A stretch of DNA of 64,000 bases from Planctomycetaceae bacterium (lineage in GTDB: Bacteria; Planctomycetota; Planctomycetia; Pirellulales; Lacipirellulaceae). Where the stretch lies: NCBI GenBank assembly GCA_002702655.1, contig PABB01000067.1, forward strand, positions 62,001 through 126,000. Direction: 5' to 3'. Positions 34,339 through 42,837 of this stretch are shown one piece after another (the first letter of the stretch is position 1; every line of letters begins with the position of its first letter). The notes below the pieces were generated by a model. The model saw nothing but the letters and a program-made list of their open reading frames with translations, had not been told where the DNA came from and did not search any database. A program made the position numbers and the translations under genes.

Positions 34339-34909
34339 GGCACACCCCTTCTCGTGCGTCCTTCTTCGCGGTCGCCGCTGTGGTGTTCCCTGCGAATCGT
34401 TCGCCCACTGCCAGCATGCGATTGGTCTTCTCTGTTTGTGATGAATCTCCGTAGGGGGCCCGAGGTGGCTCGATCTCGTCGGAAATCTGTGCAAGCAATC
34501 TTTGCGGAGAGATTTACTGCGGGGAGCGAGTGGTCGGGGCCTCTTGCCTGCGGGCCGTGTCCTGCTAGCGGCCGGCGGGCTACTGGTTGTACGCAGTTTG
34601 ACGGATTTGGGTCGAGAGAAAGTTCGCTGTCCGGGCCCTGAGAGCGGTTGCGGAGCCGGCCGACGGCGACGTAACCACTTACACATAAACACGTTACAAA
34701 TTGTCCAGAAATCCTCAAGCCGGCCCCGTCAGCCGCCGACGGGCCCCCAATTGGTGAGGTGGCACACCCTGGCGCACCTCGGGATTTCCGCTGAATTGTC
34801 CCGTCCCCCGGCGCCGATGACGCCGATATTGCCGGTTGTAGGACAACCGCAACCGGCGTCGCAGCGTCCACGCGCCCGCTTCCCAGGCTTTTCTCACGAG
34901 CATAAACCC
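34339..34909. other. Intergenic region between divergent sigma and secreted-protein genes
   Basis: This 571-bp gap is the upstream region for both genes. It contains an AT-rich patch at about 34680-34720 that could hold the sigma gene promoter (TGGACA and TTTATG-like boxes on the minus strand), without a convincing match. It also contains two competing hairpins at 34831-34857. I see no protein-coding signal. Confidence 0.5.
34831..34857 (+). promoter_or_regulatory. Two mutually exclusive hairpins upstream of a secreted-protein gene
   Basis: GCCGGTTG at 34831-34838 pairs perfectly with CAACCGGC at 34850-34857. The inner GGTTGT at 34834-34839 pairs perfectly with ACAACC at 34843-34848. The two stems share bases and cannot both form. 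The site lies about 55 bp before the start codon at 34910, so it could be a small RNA switch or a protein operator. Confidence 0.35.
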
Positions 34910-36328
34910 ATGCCCAGTAATATCTTACGACTCACACTGGCGATTCTCTCGGTTGCCGTGGGCGCACAGCGGCTCCCGGCCGCCGAGCCAACGCCCGCCG
35001 ACTCGGCCGCAGCCGAGCAGAAGACAACCAGCAGCGACCAGCGGTTCGATCTGACCGCGCAGGTTCCCTCGGGGGCGCTGGCCCAGGTGACCGCGTCGCT
35101 GCAGGCGGGGGGCGACTTGATCGTCGCCGACGACAAGGGCGCGGAGCAGCGCCTGCCGATGAGTGTCACCGGCGAGCTGGCCTACGCCGAGCAGATTGTC
35201 CATTGGTCCCCCGCGGCCGACGAACGGGCCGTCGCCCTGCGCCGCTACAAGACGGCCGAGGCGACGCTGAAGACCGACCAGCAAGGCGCCCGCCGCACGC
35301 TTGCCGACGACGCCCGCGACTTGACGGCTGTGCTCGCCGGCGAGCAGTTCCTGATCAACACCGCCGGGGAGGCCGACCCGCTGACCCGCGAGCAGCTCGA
35401 CCTGATCAACGTGATCGGCAACTCGTTGGCGCTGGACCGCCTGCTGCCGGGTCGTGAACTGGCCGTGGGCGATTCGTGGGAGCATGACGCCGCCGCGATC
35501 GCCGCGCTGTTGGGACTCGACCACGCCGGCGTGTGCGACGTGACCAGCGAAGTGACCGGCGTCGAGAAATCGCAGGTGCAGTTGCGGATGGCGGGCATGG
35601 TCCGCGGCACCATCGACGGCGCCGCCACGGAGATCGACGTTCGCGCGGCTTACCTGTTTCACCAGAAGCACGGCCGCATCACCAAGTTCAATTTGGCTGT
35701 GAAAGAGCAGCGCAAGCGCGGCGAGATTGGTCCCGGGCTCGACGTGACCGCCAAGCTCACGTTGGTCGTGCATCCCGCGGCTGCCGATCAGGCGCCGTTC
35801 GACGCCGAGGCGGTCACGGCCGCCGCGGACGTCGACGTCGAGCAGCTCAGCCGGCTGTTCGTCGACGCCTCGCAGCGCGGCTATCGCTTCACGCACGGCC
35901 ACGGCTGGTTTGTCACGGCCAACCAGCCCGAGCGGCTGTCGCTGCGGCTGCTGCAGTCGGGCGAGCTGCTGGCCCACTGCAACGTGACCACGCTGCCGGT
36001 GCGCTCGGCCGAGAACGCCGCCACGCTCAAGGAGTTCGAGAAGGACGTGAAGCAATCGCTGGGCGAGAACATCGAATCGATCGCCGCCAGCGAGGAGTGG
36101 ACCACCATCGCCGGCCACCGCTGCCTGGGCGTCTTCGCCAACGGCAAAGTCGACGAAGTGCCCGTGCAGTGGCGGTACTACCTGATCTCCGGCGACGGTT
36201 TGCCGCAGGCGTCGATTGCGGTGACGGTCGAGCAGGATCGGCTGGAGGAATTCGCCGACGCCGACCGCGTGTTGATCGACTCGCTGGAGCTGAGCGCCCC
36301 CACGCCGCGCACCGCCGCGAAACCGTAG
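34910..36328 (+). CDS. Secreted protein of unknown function
   Basis: 472 residues, starting at the ATG at 34910. The first 25 residues form a signal peptide (hydrophobic LTLAILSVAVGAQ, then AAEP). The rest is a mixed alpha/beta sequence with no motif I recognise. It contains repeated LTVVHPAA/ATVDVEQL-type strands and only one or two cysteines. It is exported, probably periplasmic. It is followed by a REP-like palindrome and a convergent small gene. The codon pattern is like its neighbours. Confidence 0.75.
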   Translation: MPSNILRLTLAILSVAVGAQRLPAAEPTPADSAAAEQKTTSSDQRFDLTAQVPSGALAQVTASLQAGGDLIVADDKGAEQRLPMSVTGELAYAEQIVHWSPAADERAVALRRYKTAEATLKTDQQGARRTLADDARDLTAVLAGEQFLINTAGEADPLTREQLDLINVIGNSLALDRLLPGRELAVGDSWEHDAAAIAALLGLDHAGVCDVTSEVTGVEKSQVQLRMAGMVRGTIDGAATEIDVRAAYLFHQKHGRITKFNLAVKEQRKRGEIGPGLDVTAKLTLVVHPAAADQAPFDAEAVTAAADVDVEQLSRLFVDASQRGYRFTHGHGWFVTANQPERLSLRLLQSGELLAHCNVTTLPVRSAENAATLKEFEKDVKQSLGENIESIAASEEWTTIAGHRCLGVFANGKVDEVPVQWRYYLISGDGLPQASIAVTVEQDRLEEFADADRVLIDSLELSAPTPRTAAKP

Positions 36329-36352
36329 CCAATCGCGGCGCGCGACTCGCCC

Positions 36353-36434
36353 GCGTGCCACGGCTCTGCGAGCCGTGTGCGGAGAGATCCCGCGTTGCCA
36401 TTGCGTCCGCACGGCTCACAGAGCCGTGGCACGC
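36353..36434. repeat. REP-like palindrome, GTGCCACGGCTCTG family, copy 1
   Basis: The outer arms GCGTGCCACGGCTCTGCGAG (from 36353) and its counterpart ending CAGAGCCGTGGCACGC (36434) are inverted. Each arm contains its own palindrome, CACGGCTCTGCGAGCCGTG. It lies between two convergent genes and could serve as a bidirectional terminator. Related copies are at 37.6 and 55.7 kb. Confidence 0.85.
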
Positions 36435-36440
36435 AGGCAT

Positions 36441-36674
36441 TTATCGTCGGCGGAACAAGCCGCCCCGGCGGACGACGGCGCTGCTGACATTGCGCGTGCG
36501 ATGCTGGCGTTCCCACTGCATCGAGCCGTAGTTTACGCCGCCAATGTTGAAGCTGCGGAACGGGTTGTTGTAGCTGATCGGCCCGCGGGCGTGGGCCGAC
36601 GAGGCGGCCAGGGCAATCACGGCGGCCACGGCAATAACCAGTGCGAACGCGTGCGGTCGGAAACGAGCATTCAT
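36441..36674 (-). CDS. Small secreted protein of unknown function
   Basis: 77 residues from the ATG at 36674, with GGAG nine bases upstream. Residues 1-30 form a signal peptide (basic NARFRPH, then a long Ala/Val core ending SAHARG). The mature part of about 47 residues is basic, with NNPFRSFNIGGVNYGSMQWERQ and a run of arginines at the end. It is exported. It is not recognised as any family. Lone small basic exported proteins like this are common in planctomycetes, but the role is unknown. Confidence 0.75.
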   Translation of the reverse strand: MNARFRPHAFALVIAVAAVIALAASSAHARGPISYNNPFRSFNIGGVNYGSMQWERQHRTRNVSSAVVRRGGLFRRR

Positions 36675-37027
36675 AGCGGAACTCTCCAGCGACAAGGGCG
36701 AGCAGGTTCGGTTATCGTACGCAGCGCGGGCGGCGGAGCATACCTTGGGTACGCGGCGCGCAATCGCATCGACATCAGGCGACGCGTTGTTGACGGCGCG
36801 CACGCTCAGCGGTCGCCGCTGCCGCGCCGGGCGCCAGCAACAGGGCGTTACGTGACAAAGCGCGAGAAATCGCGGCGTGTTACAGCCTGCTTGCCGAAAT
36901 CTCTGGGTCACGCTCGCGCCGTGGTCGGCGCTGTGGCACGCGGTTCGCTTCAGACGGCTGGCAACCTCTGCCCTCCCGCAGCCCGCCGGGCAGGATCGCC
37001 CTCTCGCTCTCTGGAAAGGACACGTCC
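36675..37027. other. Gap between divergent small secreted-protein genes
   Basis: 353 bp without a convincing gene. It must hold the promoters of both divergent small genes. I see no clear -35/-10 pair, a small CGCGAGAAATCGCGG hairpin near 36860 and no repeat of the families seen elsewhere. Confidence 0.5.
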
Positions 37028-37426
37028 ATGCTTCGATTCCTCCATGCGCCGCTCGGCGGCGCGGCCCTGGCTGCGGCGCTTGCCGCGGGTTTGCCCAGCG
37101 AGCAAGCCCGCGCCGGCGGTGTTCACATCGGCGGCCGCTTGCTGCACGTGGACATTGGCGACCCCCACCGCCACGAGGTCGCGTATGCGCCGGTCGTCGC
37201 GCCGCCGCGGCAACCAGGCTGTTACGCCGGCGGCGGCTACGGACGCCGGCCGCACCATGCGGGATACCGCTCGGGGTACGACGCCGTTCGCGTGCAATAC
37301 AACCAACCGCCGTACGTGCCGTGGCATCGCCGACCGACGGCCGCGTACGGGCCCTACCCCGGCCCCGGCGGCGGCTGGGGACTGTCCGACCCGCGCTACG
37401 GCGGCCATCACGGCCCGCGGTGGTAG
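37028..37426 (+). CDS. Small Gly/Tyr/His/Pro-rich secreted protein
   Basis: 132 residues from the ATG at 37028, with AAGGA seven bases upstream. A signal peptide occupies about residues 1-29 (Leu/Ala core, cleavage near ARAGG). The mature part is compositionally biased. It has IGGRLLHVDIGDPHRHEVAY, then a Gly/Tyr/Pro/Arg/His-rich tail ending GLSDPRYGGHHGPRW. The His-rich composition would suit metal binding or surface adhesion, but this is a guess. It lies just before a second copy of the REP-like palindrome. Confidence 0.75.
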   Translation: MLRFLHAPLGGAALAAALAAGLPSEQARAGGVHIGGRLLHVDIGDPHRHEVAYAPVVAPPRQPGCYAGGGYGRRPHHAGYRSGYDAVRVQYNQPPYVPWHRRPTAAYGPYPGPGGGWGLSDPRYGGHHGPRW

Positions 37427-37563
37427 TGCGAGCTGAAGTCGCGCGAGCACCCCGCTCGCCGCGACTGTTTCCGATCGTGCACGAGGGGATCGCAACGCGC
37501 ACGGACTCTCGCGCGTTGCGGTCCCGCTTTGCAATCCTCGATAAAGAGAGAAAGTGTGTTCCA

Positions 37564-37642
37564 GCGTGCCACGGCTCTGTGAGCTGTGCAATTTGGGCCA
37601 GCGCCGCCTTGGACGCCCACGGCTCGCAGGGCCGTGGCACGC
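37564..37642. repeat. REP-like palindrome, GTGCCACGGCTCTG family, copy 2
   Basis: The arms GCGTGCCACGGCTCTGTGAG and the inverted CTCGCAGGGCCGTGGCACGC enclose about 24 nt. Each arm is internally palindromic. It lies between the convergent 37,028 and 37,657 genes, the same position type as copy 1. Confidence 0.85.
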
Positions 37643-37656
37643 AACTCGTGGAGCAC

Positions 37657-38442
37657 TTACGCCGCGCGGGCCGCTTCGTCGCGGCTGACGGTGAGCACCT
37701 GCTGACGCTGCAGCAGCGTGAGCCCGTGCCGCAGGCGGCGCGTCGTGTGAAAGTGCATCGCGGCGAATTCCGGGTACTCGGACTGCACCCAGTTCACGAA
37801 CGCCCGCTCGCCCGGTTGGTGGGCGAACCGCTGCTCGTCGAGCCACGCGTCGGGGTGCTGCGCGGCAAACTCGGCGTGCAGCGGCAGAAAGTGCTCGCGG
37901 GACCACAGCCCCGTGTCATGGATGGCGATGATCGCCTCGGGCGTCAGCGCCGGCAGCAGAGCCCGCCAGGTCGCTTGGTTCAATTCCAAATCGTGGGCCG
38001 CGTCGAAGAACACGAGATCCACCGGCCGGTCGTCGACGTCGGCCGTGGTGAAATCAGTCTGCGATTTATGCAGGAAGCGGAAGTTCGGCTTGCTGCCAAA
38101 CGCCCGGCGGGCGTGACGGGCCGAAACGTCCGACACGTCGAAGCTCACCAACAGCGCGTCGTCGTCCAACGCCTGCATGAAGTTGAACGCACTGTGCCCG
38201 TGGAAGAACCCGAACTCGACCACTGTGCGCGGGGCGATGGTTCGGGCGACTGCCAGCAGCAGCAGCGCCTCGTCGCGCTGCAGCGGGCCCATCGACTTTT
38301 CCTGGTCGTACACGGCCAGATGCATGGCGCCGACCCGCCGCGAGGGGACCAGGTTGAACGCCCAATTGGCGGCCGTCCGCACGACCGGGTTGCGATAGAA
38401 CACGCGTTGGCAAACCGATCGGAAACCGCGCGAGAAGATCAT
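37657..38442 (-). CDS. Class I SAM-dependent methyltransferase
   Basis: 261 residues from the ATG at 38442, with GGAAG five bases upstream. A longer frame to 38544 runs into a repeat and is rejected. The SAM-binding motif I is VVEFGFFHGHSAF near residue 75, and the motif-IV-like acidic patch is DLVFFDAAHDLELNQ near residue 140. This pattern resembles the Methyltransf_24 / rhamnosyl O-methyltransferase-like group. The acceptor is unknown. It carries no signal peptide, so it is cytoplasmic. No functional neighbour helps. Confidence 0.8.
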   Translation of the reverse strand: MIFSRGFRSVCQRVFYRNPVVRTAANWAFNLVPSRRVGAMHLAVYDQEKSMGPLQRDEALLLLAVARTIAPRTVVEFGFFHGHSAFNFMQALDDDALLVSFDVSDVSARHARRAFGSKPNFRFLHKSQTDFTTADVDDRPVDLVFFDAAHDLELNQATWRALLPALTPEAIIAIHDTGLWSREHFLPLHAEFAAQHPDAWLDEQRFAHQPGERAFVNWVQSEYPEFAAMHFHTTRRLRHGLTLLQRQQVLTVSRDEAARAA

Positions 38443-38470
38443 CGTTACTTCCGTGCTGTCGTATGCAAGT

Positions 38471-38544
38471 GTGCCACTGCTGGCTTGCCCAGCAGTGGGC
38501 GCCGGGGACCCGCTTCGCACTGCTGGACGCGCCAGCAGTGGCAC
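38471..38544. repeat. REP-like palindrome, GTGCCACTGCTGG family
   Basis: The left arm GTGCCACTGCTGGCTTGCCC with AGCAGTG and the right arm CACTGCTGGACGCGCCAGCA with GTGGCAC are inverted. Each is a hairpin on its own (CACTGCTGG / CCAGCAGTG). It shows the same two-hairpin plan as the GTGCCACGGCTCTG family, with a different core word after GTGCCAC. It lies just upstream of the methyltransferase gene. Confidence 0.85.
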
Positions 38545-38618
38545 GCCGATTGAGCAATTCGCCTGGGTTGCGACGGATCACGCGCCAGGTGCAGATGGCG
38601 ACCGCACCGCTTCCTCCC

Positions 38619-38654
38619 AAAAAACAAACCGCCCGGCACGGGGCCGGGCGGTTT
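38619..38654 (-). terminator. Rho-independent terminator after the Cys-rich protein gene
   Basis: A 12-base stem AAACCGCCCGGC...GCCGGGCGGTTT with a five-base loop lies at 38626-38654. GTTTTTT follows on the minus strand. It is 59 bp beyond the stop codon at 38713. Confidence 0.9.
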
Positions 38655-38712
38655 GTAGATTGTGACCGCAATCGGGGCAAGGCGAGTCGCCTGCCAGCAA
38701 TGTTGCGGCGGC

Positions 38713-39453
38713 CTACTTCTTCCACCACATCAGCTTCGACCAGCGGCTCGGGGGCTGCTCGTTGTCGACCGCGGACTGTTGGGCCGCGGTGCTAGCAGCC
38801 GCAGGCAATTCTGCCGAGACGGTTTGGATGTCGGCCGCCGGGGCGACCGCATCGGTCGTCGCACAGCAACCGCAGCCGGGCTCGCAACAGCCGTCGCCGC
38901 AGCAAGAATCTCCGCAGCCGCAGCCGCCGGCACACCCGCCGCCGGATCCGCAGCCGCTGCAGCGGACCCGCTTGGCTTCCCACGTGGTGACGCACTCTTC
39001 GCACTCGTAGGAGTCCTTGCCCAGCACGTTCACGCACCGGATGCGGCCGCACTTGGGCTTGCAGCAGCACTCCCACGGCAATTTGAACTTGGGAATGCAG
39101 ATCGCTTCGCACTCGACGGTGAAACATTCCTTCTTGACGGTTTCCTTTTCCGTCTTCGGGCAGCAGACGTAGTCGTCCGGTTCGCAGTACACGACGCACC
39201 GCTTCTGGCAGCAGTCGGGGCCGCAGCATTTGCCGTCGGCGCAGCCGCAGGTCGCTTCGGCGCAGCCGCAGCTGGGGCACGGGGCGACGCACCCGGCCGC
39301 GTCGACCTGCTGATCGGCCATCATCGAGGTTCGCGCCGCAACGGCCGCGGGCGAGGCGAGCTGCGCGTCCTGCGCGACAGCGGACATTGTCGTCGCAGCC
39401 AAGGCCGCCAACAGCGTCAGCGCTCGGCTGACATGGTACAGGGGGGTCTTCAT
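38713..39453 (-). CDS. Cysteine-rich secreted protein
   Basis: 246 residues from the ATG at 39453, with GGAG nine bases upstream. The signal peptide is at about 1-28 (LTLLAALAATTMSAVAQ). The mature protein has about 36 cysteines between residues 55 and 203, largely as CC, CGC and CxxC clusters. A more ordered middle (ETVKKECFTVECEAICIPKFKLPWECCC) is likely the folded core. The last 45 residues are cysteine-free and end in WSKLMWWKK. It is exported, and disulphide bonds or metal binding are likely. I know of no function for this type. Confidence 0.85.
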   Translation of the reverse strand: MKTPLYHVSRALTLLAALAATTMSAVAQDAQLASPAAVAARTSMMADQQVDAAGCVAPCPSCGCAEATCGCADGKCCGPDCCQKRCVVYCEPDDYVCCPKTEKETVKKECFTVECEAICIPKFKLPWECCCKPKCGRIRCVNVLGKDSYECEECVTTWEAKRVRCSGCGSGGGCAGGCGCGDSCCGDGCCEPGCGCCATTDAVAPAADIQTVSAELPAAASTAAQQSAVDNEQPPSRWSKLMWWKK

Positions 39454-39572
39454 TACGGTGATCTCCGCGGTTGGGCGGGGCGTGATTGTTGTGGGAAACC
39501 CATATGCAGTCAGAGCGGCGTCGACGCGGCAGGGGAAAACCGCGCCGACGCACGCTCCTTCAAACTGGCTGC

Positions 39573-41120
39573 TCAGAAATCGACCATGAATCGCGTGCCG
39601 ACGTACGTGTAGTGGCCAGAGGTGAAGCCGGCCACGGGTGCGTGCTCGTCGATTTCGCCATAGCCGCAGTTCAGCTGCATGCGGGCGTAGGGGTTCCAGT
39701 ACCAGTTGAGGCCCAGCGTGTGGCTTTCGCCGACGCCGCCGAGGATGTCCTGGTCGGTGAAGTCGGCATACGACCAGCGGTAGGCGATCTGCCAGGCGCC
39801 CCACCCGGCCGCGACGCCGTCGCAGCAGGTGTCGACCAGGAAGAAGTTCTCAAACGGCTTGATGCGATCGAGCGTGCCGCTCTCGCGATCCCACGGCATG
39901 TGCTCGCCGGTCAGGAAGTAGGCGAAGTACACGTAGCCGCCGTGGAAGTGCAGGTCGGTGTCGGCCCGCCGCTGCAGCCACAGGTTTTGGTACTCGCCCA
40001 CGATCTGCAGGGCGCCAAAGTTCCAGACGTTTTCCAGCCCCAACAGCTCGTAGTCGTCGGCCCCGGCGATGGCGCCCGTGTCGAGCCAGCGGCTCGCGGT
40101 GCGGGCTTCCGGACGATGGCGAAACCGCGCTTCGTTGGTCGCGCGGCCCGGCAGGCCGCTGCCGTCGGGGTCGGCGTAGGTGCCGCTGACAGCCCAATGG
40201 CCGTAGCCGCGCCCGTCGGAGCTTTCGTCGTACCACCAGGTGTTCGCCAACCGGCCGGCGACTTCCATCTGCCAGTGGTCGCTCGCATAGTTGCCTTCGT
40301 CCTGGATGAGCCGCTGGTTGAACGTGCCGAACCGCCAGTTCCAGGCCTCATCCTCCGAGAAGCCGTAGCTGCAGACGCCGAACCGACGGGCATCTTGATT
40401 GAAGCCCTCGATCACGAACGGCCGCTCCAGGAACACGTTGTAGCGGCTGCTGTTCAGGTGATCCAAACCGTACGGGCGCTTCTGGTTGCCGATGAGCAGG
40501 GTCCGCAGAAACGGAAGATCGTTCCAGCCGAGATAGGCGTCGCGGAATTCGGAGTCGTTGCCGCCGGCGAATTCCATCTCGATCTTGTAAAGCATGTTCT
40601 GCCAGATGTCGCCCTTCACGCCGAAACGCAGGCGGCGAAAACCCATGCGGTCCTGCGGCGTGATGGCCGGGTTGCCCGTTTCAAACGCGTTCGTCCCGGG
40701 CGAGTCGCCGGGGAAACCCCACAGGTCGGCGTGGATACGACCGTTGACCTTCATCGTGGCGTCGCTGTGCCCCGAGTAGGCCGTGATTTTCCCCTTGGCT
40801 TTCAGCTCGTCGTATTTCTCGCTGAGCGACTCATAGTCCTCGGCCAGGTCCTCGTAATTGCCCTCGATGGCTTTCACGCGCTCTTCGAGCGTCAACTCGG
40901 GCTCGCCCGGGTCGTCCTCCCCGTCGAACAGGAAGTTGCTGTAGTGAGCCGCGGGGCCCACTTGCTGGTCGATCACGGGCGGCAAGCCATAAGAGACCCA
41001 ATCGCCGTCGGGCGACTGGGCGCGGGTCGTGCCGGCCATCAGCGCCACAATCGAGAGGAGTCCGGCGACGGCGACGACGCTCCGTCCGCCGCGCGACGGC
41101 GTAATCCACTGGTTTTTCAT
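39573..41120 (-). CDS. OprP/OprO-like outer-membrane porin
   Basis: 515 residues from the ATG at 41120, with GAGG five bases upstream. The signal peptide is at about 1-35. A coiled-coil-like stretch follows at about 75-108 (LEERVKAIEGNYEDLAEDYESL). A beta-barrel rich in alternating hydrophobic residues fills the rest and ends VGTRFMVDF, with the terminal Phe usual for barrel assembly. The pattern, including GFRRLRFGVKGDIWQNMLYKIEMEF and NVFLERPFVIEGF, matches phosphate-selective porins of the OprP/OprO family. Actual selectivity is not readable. It suggests an outer membrane. Confidence 0.88.
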   Translation of the reverse strand: MKNQWITPSRGGRSVVAVAGLLSIVALMAGTTRAQSPDGDWVSYGLPPVIDQQVGPAAHYSNFLFDGEDDPGEPELTLEERVKAIEGNYEDLAEDYESLSEKYDELKAKGKITAYSGHSDATMKVNGRIHADLWGFPGDSPGTNAFETGNPAITPQDRMGFRRLRFGVKGDIWQNMLYKIEMEFAGGNDSEFRDAYLGWNDLPFLRTLLIGNQKRPYGLDHLNSSRYNVFLERPFVIEGFNQDARRFGVCSYGFSEDEAWNWRFGTFNQRLIQDEGNYASDHWQMEVAGRLANTWWYDESSDGRGYGHWAVSGTYADPDGSGLPGRATNEARFRHRPEARTASRWLDTGAIAGADDYELLGLENVWNFGALQIVGEYQNLWLQRRADTDLHFHGGYVYFAYFLTGEHMPWDRESGTLDRIKPFENFFLVDTCCDGVAAGWGAWQIAYRWSYADFTDQDILGGVGESHTLGLNWYWNPYARMQLNCGYGEIDEHAPVAGFTSGHYTYVGTRFMVDF

Positions 41121-41476
41121 CTGCACCTCGACGCGTCCTTGCGTCGCGTTGGAAGGTATCCAACCCGGCTCGCGTCAGCAGGACTGCCGACGCGCTCGCG
41201 GTTGCTTGTCATCCCTGCTTGCGGCAGGCTCGGCCTGCCGGTCCGCCCATGCCGCTTGTGCGGCTCGCACCACTTGCAATCATTGCAGCGGCGCCACCGG
41301 TTCTATCGGCGTGGTCGAGACGCAGTGCACACCGCTGCGCAGCGATAGCGCGAAAGCAATTGCGGCGCCACGAACAAAAATTCCGCACGACCGCTACAGC
41401 TTCGCGCGAAACGTGCATTGAGGTGGGCGAGCACGCCGCGAATTGTTAAGAAACAATGAAGGCGGACGACGACTCG
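41121..41476. other. Gap upstream of the porin gene
   Basis: 356 bp. It contains a perfect small hairpin GGCAGGC-TCG-GCCTGCC at 41223-41239 and otherwise nothing I can name. It should carry the porin promoter on the minus strand, but I see no convincing boxes. Confidence 0.5.
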
Positions 41477-42154
41477 TCAGTCGGCGCCGGGGTCGCCGAT
41501 CTCGCGCAGATAGGCCGCCAGTTGCGCCTGCACGTCCAGCAGTTCCTGCCACTGGGCCACGGGAATCGTGACCCGCTCGCCGTCCTCGTCGATCGCGGCG
41601 CCTTGAATCAGTTGCCGGGTCCGCAAGTGCAGATACTCCAACAACTCGGAAATCTGCGCCGCTTGCCCGGCGGTGAGCCCCTCGGGCAAGTCAGGCGGCT
41701 GAGGAATATGCAGCGTGCTCTGCAGGTCTTCCGACGCGCCCAGCCGCAGTTCCAAACTCAGCGCGCCCGAGTCGCTGCCGGAGCGGGACTCCTCGCCCAG
41801 CAGTTCGCCGGTTTCGCCGATGCCGTCGTTGCGCAATTCCTCGAGCCGATGGGCAATCTGGTCGCGGGTGCCGAAGAGCAAGACCGAGCGCCCCAGCGAG
41901 ATGACGTCGCCATAGCGCAGAATCCGCAGATGGGCGTCCTCGCCGTTCACCCGGGTGCCGTTGGTGCTCTCCAGATCGGTGAGCACGAGCTTGGGGCCGT
42001 CTTCCTGGATCTTCAGGTGAAAACGGCTGATCCGTTCATCGTTGAGCTGAACGGAGTTGCCCTCTTCGCGGCCGATGGTGATCGGGGGCGCCAAGTCGGC
42101 AAACACTTTGCCGCGATCGCCGCCATCGAGCACTCGCAATGTGATACGCGTCAT
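41477..42154 (-). CDS. FHA-domain protein
   Basis: Phosphothreonine-peptide-binding protein of 225 residues from the ATG at 42154. The FHA domain is at about 5-95 with its hallmarks ITIGREEGNSVQL, ISRFHLKI and ESTNGTRVNG. The second half is Ser/Leu-rich and acidic, then helical (AQISELLEYLHLRTRQLIQG) at about 160-220. There is no signal peptide, so it is cytoplasmic, and the partner is probably a Ser/Thr kinase substrate. The kinase is not in the window. Confidence 0.88.
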   Translation of the reverse strand: MTRITLRVLDGGDRGKVFADLAPPITIGREEGNSVQLNDERISRFHLKIQEDGPKLVLTDLESTNGTRVNGEDAHLRILRYGDVISLGRSVLLFGTRDQIAHRLEELRNDGIGETGELLGEESRSGSDSGALSLELRLGASEDLQSTLHIPQPPDLPEGLTAGQAAQISELLEYLHLRTRQLIQGAAIDEDGERVTIPVAQWQELLDVQAQLAAYLREIGDPGAD

Positions 42155-42382
42155 GGGGCCCGGCGCCGCCTTGGTTGCCTCTGCCTGGTTCTGCTCGCCC
42201 GCACGCAACGACGGCGACCTCTCTGTTATCGGCCGCCGCGCCGTGCCTCAGACGGTCAAATGCCGTGCGGGAGCAGCGGCGCCGAACTCCGTTGCGACAG
42301 GACCGCTCTATTATGCGCTTATAACACGCGAGCCGAAGGGCAGCAAGGAAAACCGGGCCTGCGCAACGTCTGCGAGCGGGAA

Positions 42383-42694
42383 TTACGCCTCGGGTGATTC
42401 CCCGTCGACCAGCGGCGCCGCCCCCGGCGGCGGCGTGCCCGCGCCCGAGCGGACGTACGCAGAGCGCTGCCGCGCGTATTCGTCCGAATCCGGCAGGTCG
42501 ACGGCCGCTTGCTCGTCGCCGGCCGCCGCCTCAAACAGCCGCACCAGCGCACCCCGGCACCAGCCGCACCCCGTGCCGGCGCCGAAGCACTCGGCCAACT
42601 GTCCGGCCCGCCGCGGCCGCTCGATGCGGATGAAATTCTCCACCTTCCGCCGCGTGACGTGAAAGCACAGGCAAAGTTCGTCGTCGGGTTGCAT
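42383..42694 (-). CDS. BFD-like [2Fe-2S]-binding protein
   Basis: 103 residues. The N-terminal half matches the bacterioferritin-associated ferredoxin (BFD) fold, with CLC at residues 8-10 and GTGCGWC near 41-47 giving the four cluster cysteines. The C-terminal half (from about 60) is acidic and Pro/Ala-rich without a known fold. It is probably involved in iron mobilisation or electron transfer. No bacterioferritin gene is adjacent, so the partner is unclear. It is followed 228 bp later by the FHA gene. Confidence 0.82.
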   Translation of the reverse strand: MQPDDELCLCFHVTRRKVENFIRIERPRRAGQLAECFGAGTGCGWCRGALVRLFEAAAGDEQAAVDLPDSDEYARQRSAYVRSGAGTPPPGAAPLVDGESPEA

Positions 42695-42757
42695 GGGAGC
42701 TACGCGGCTGTCGGCGAATTGACGGTCAGCTATGGGATCGTTGGCGGCGCTCGGTTG

Positions 42758-42811
42758 ATTTAGCCGCGGAGCTTGCTCCGCGCGCCCCCGCCGCGAGCGG
42801 CGGGGCTAAAT
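42758..42811. repeat. Palindromic element TTTAGCCGC...GGCTAAAT
   Basis: The outer pair ATTTAGCC / GGCTAAAT encloses two tight hairpins, CGCGGAGC-TT-GCTCCGCG and CCCCGCCG-CGAG-CGGCGGGG. It is a double-hairpin inside an inverted repeat, the same plan as the other palindromes here. It lies between the M20 peptidase stop and the BFD gene. Confidence 0.8.
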
Positions 42812-42837
42812 CTCTTCTCCATGAACCGATCTTCTCT

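Noticed and set aside
36877-38553. A 558-codon plus-strand frame over the small secreted gene and the methyltransferase
   Set aside because: Crosses a REP palindrome and runs antisense to the methyltransferase, whose motifs are clear.
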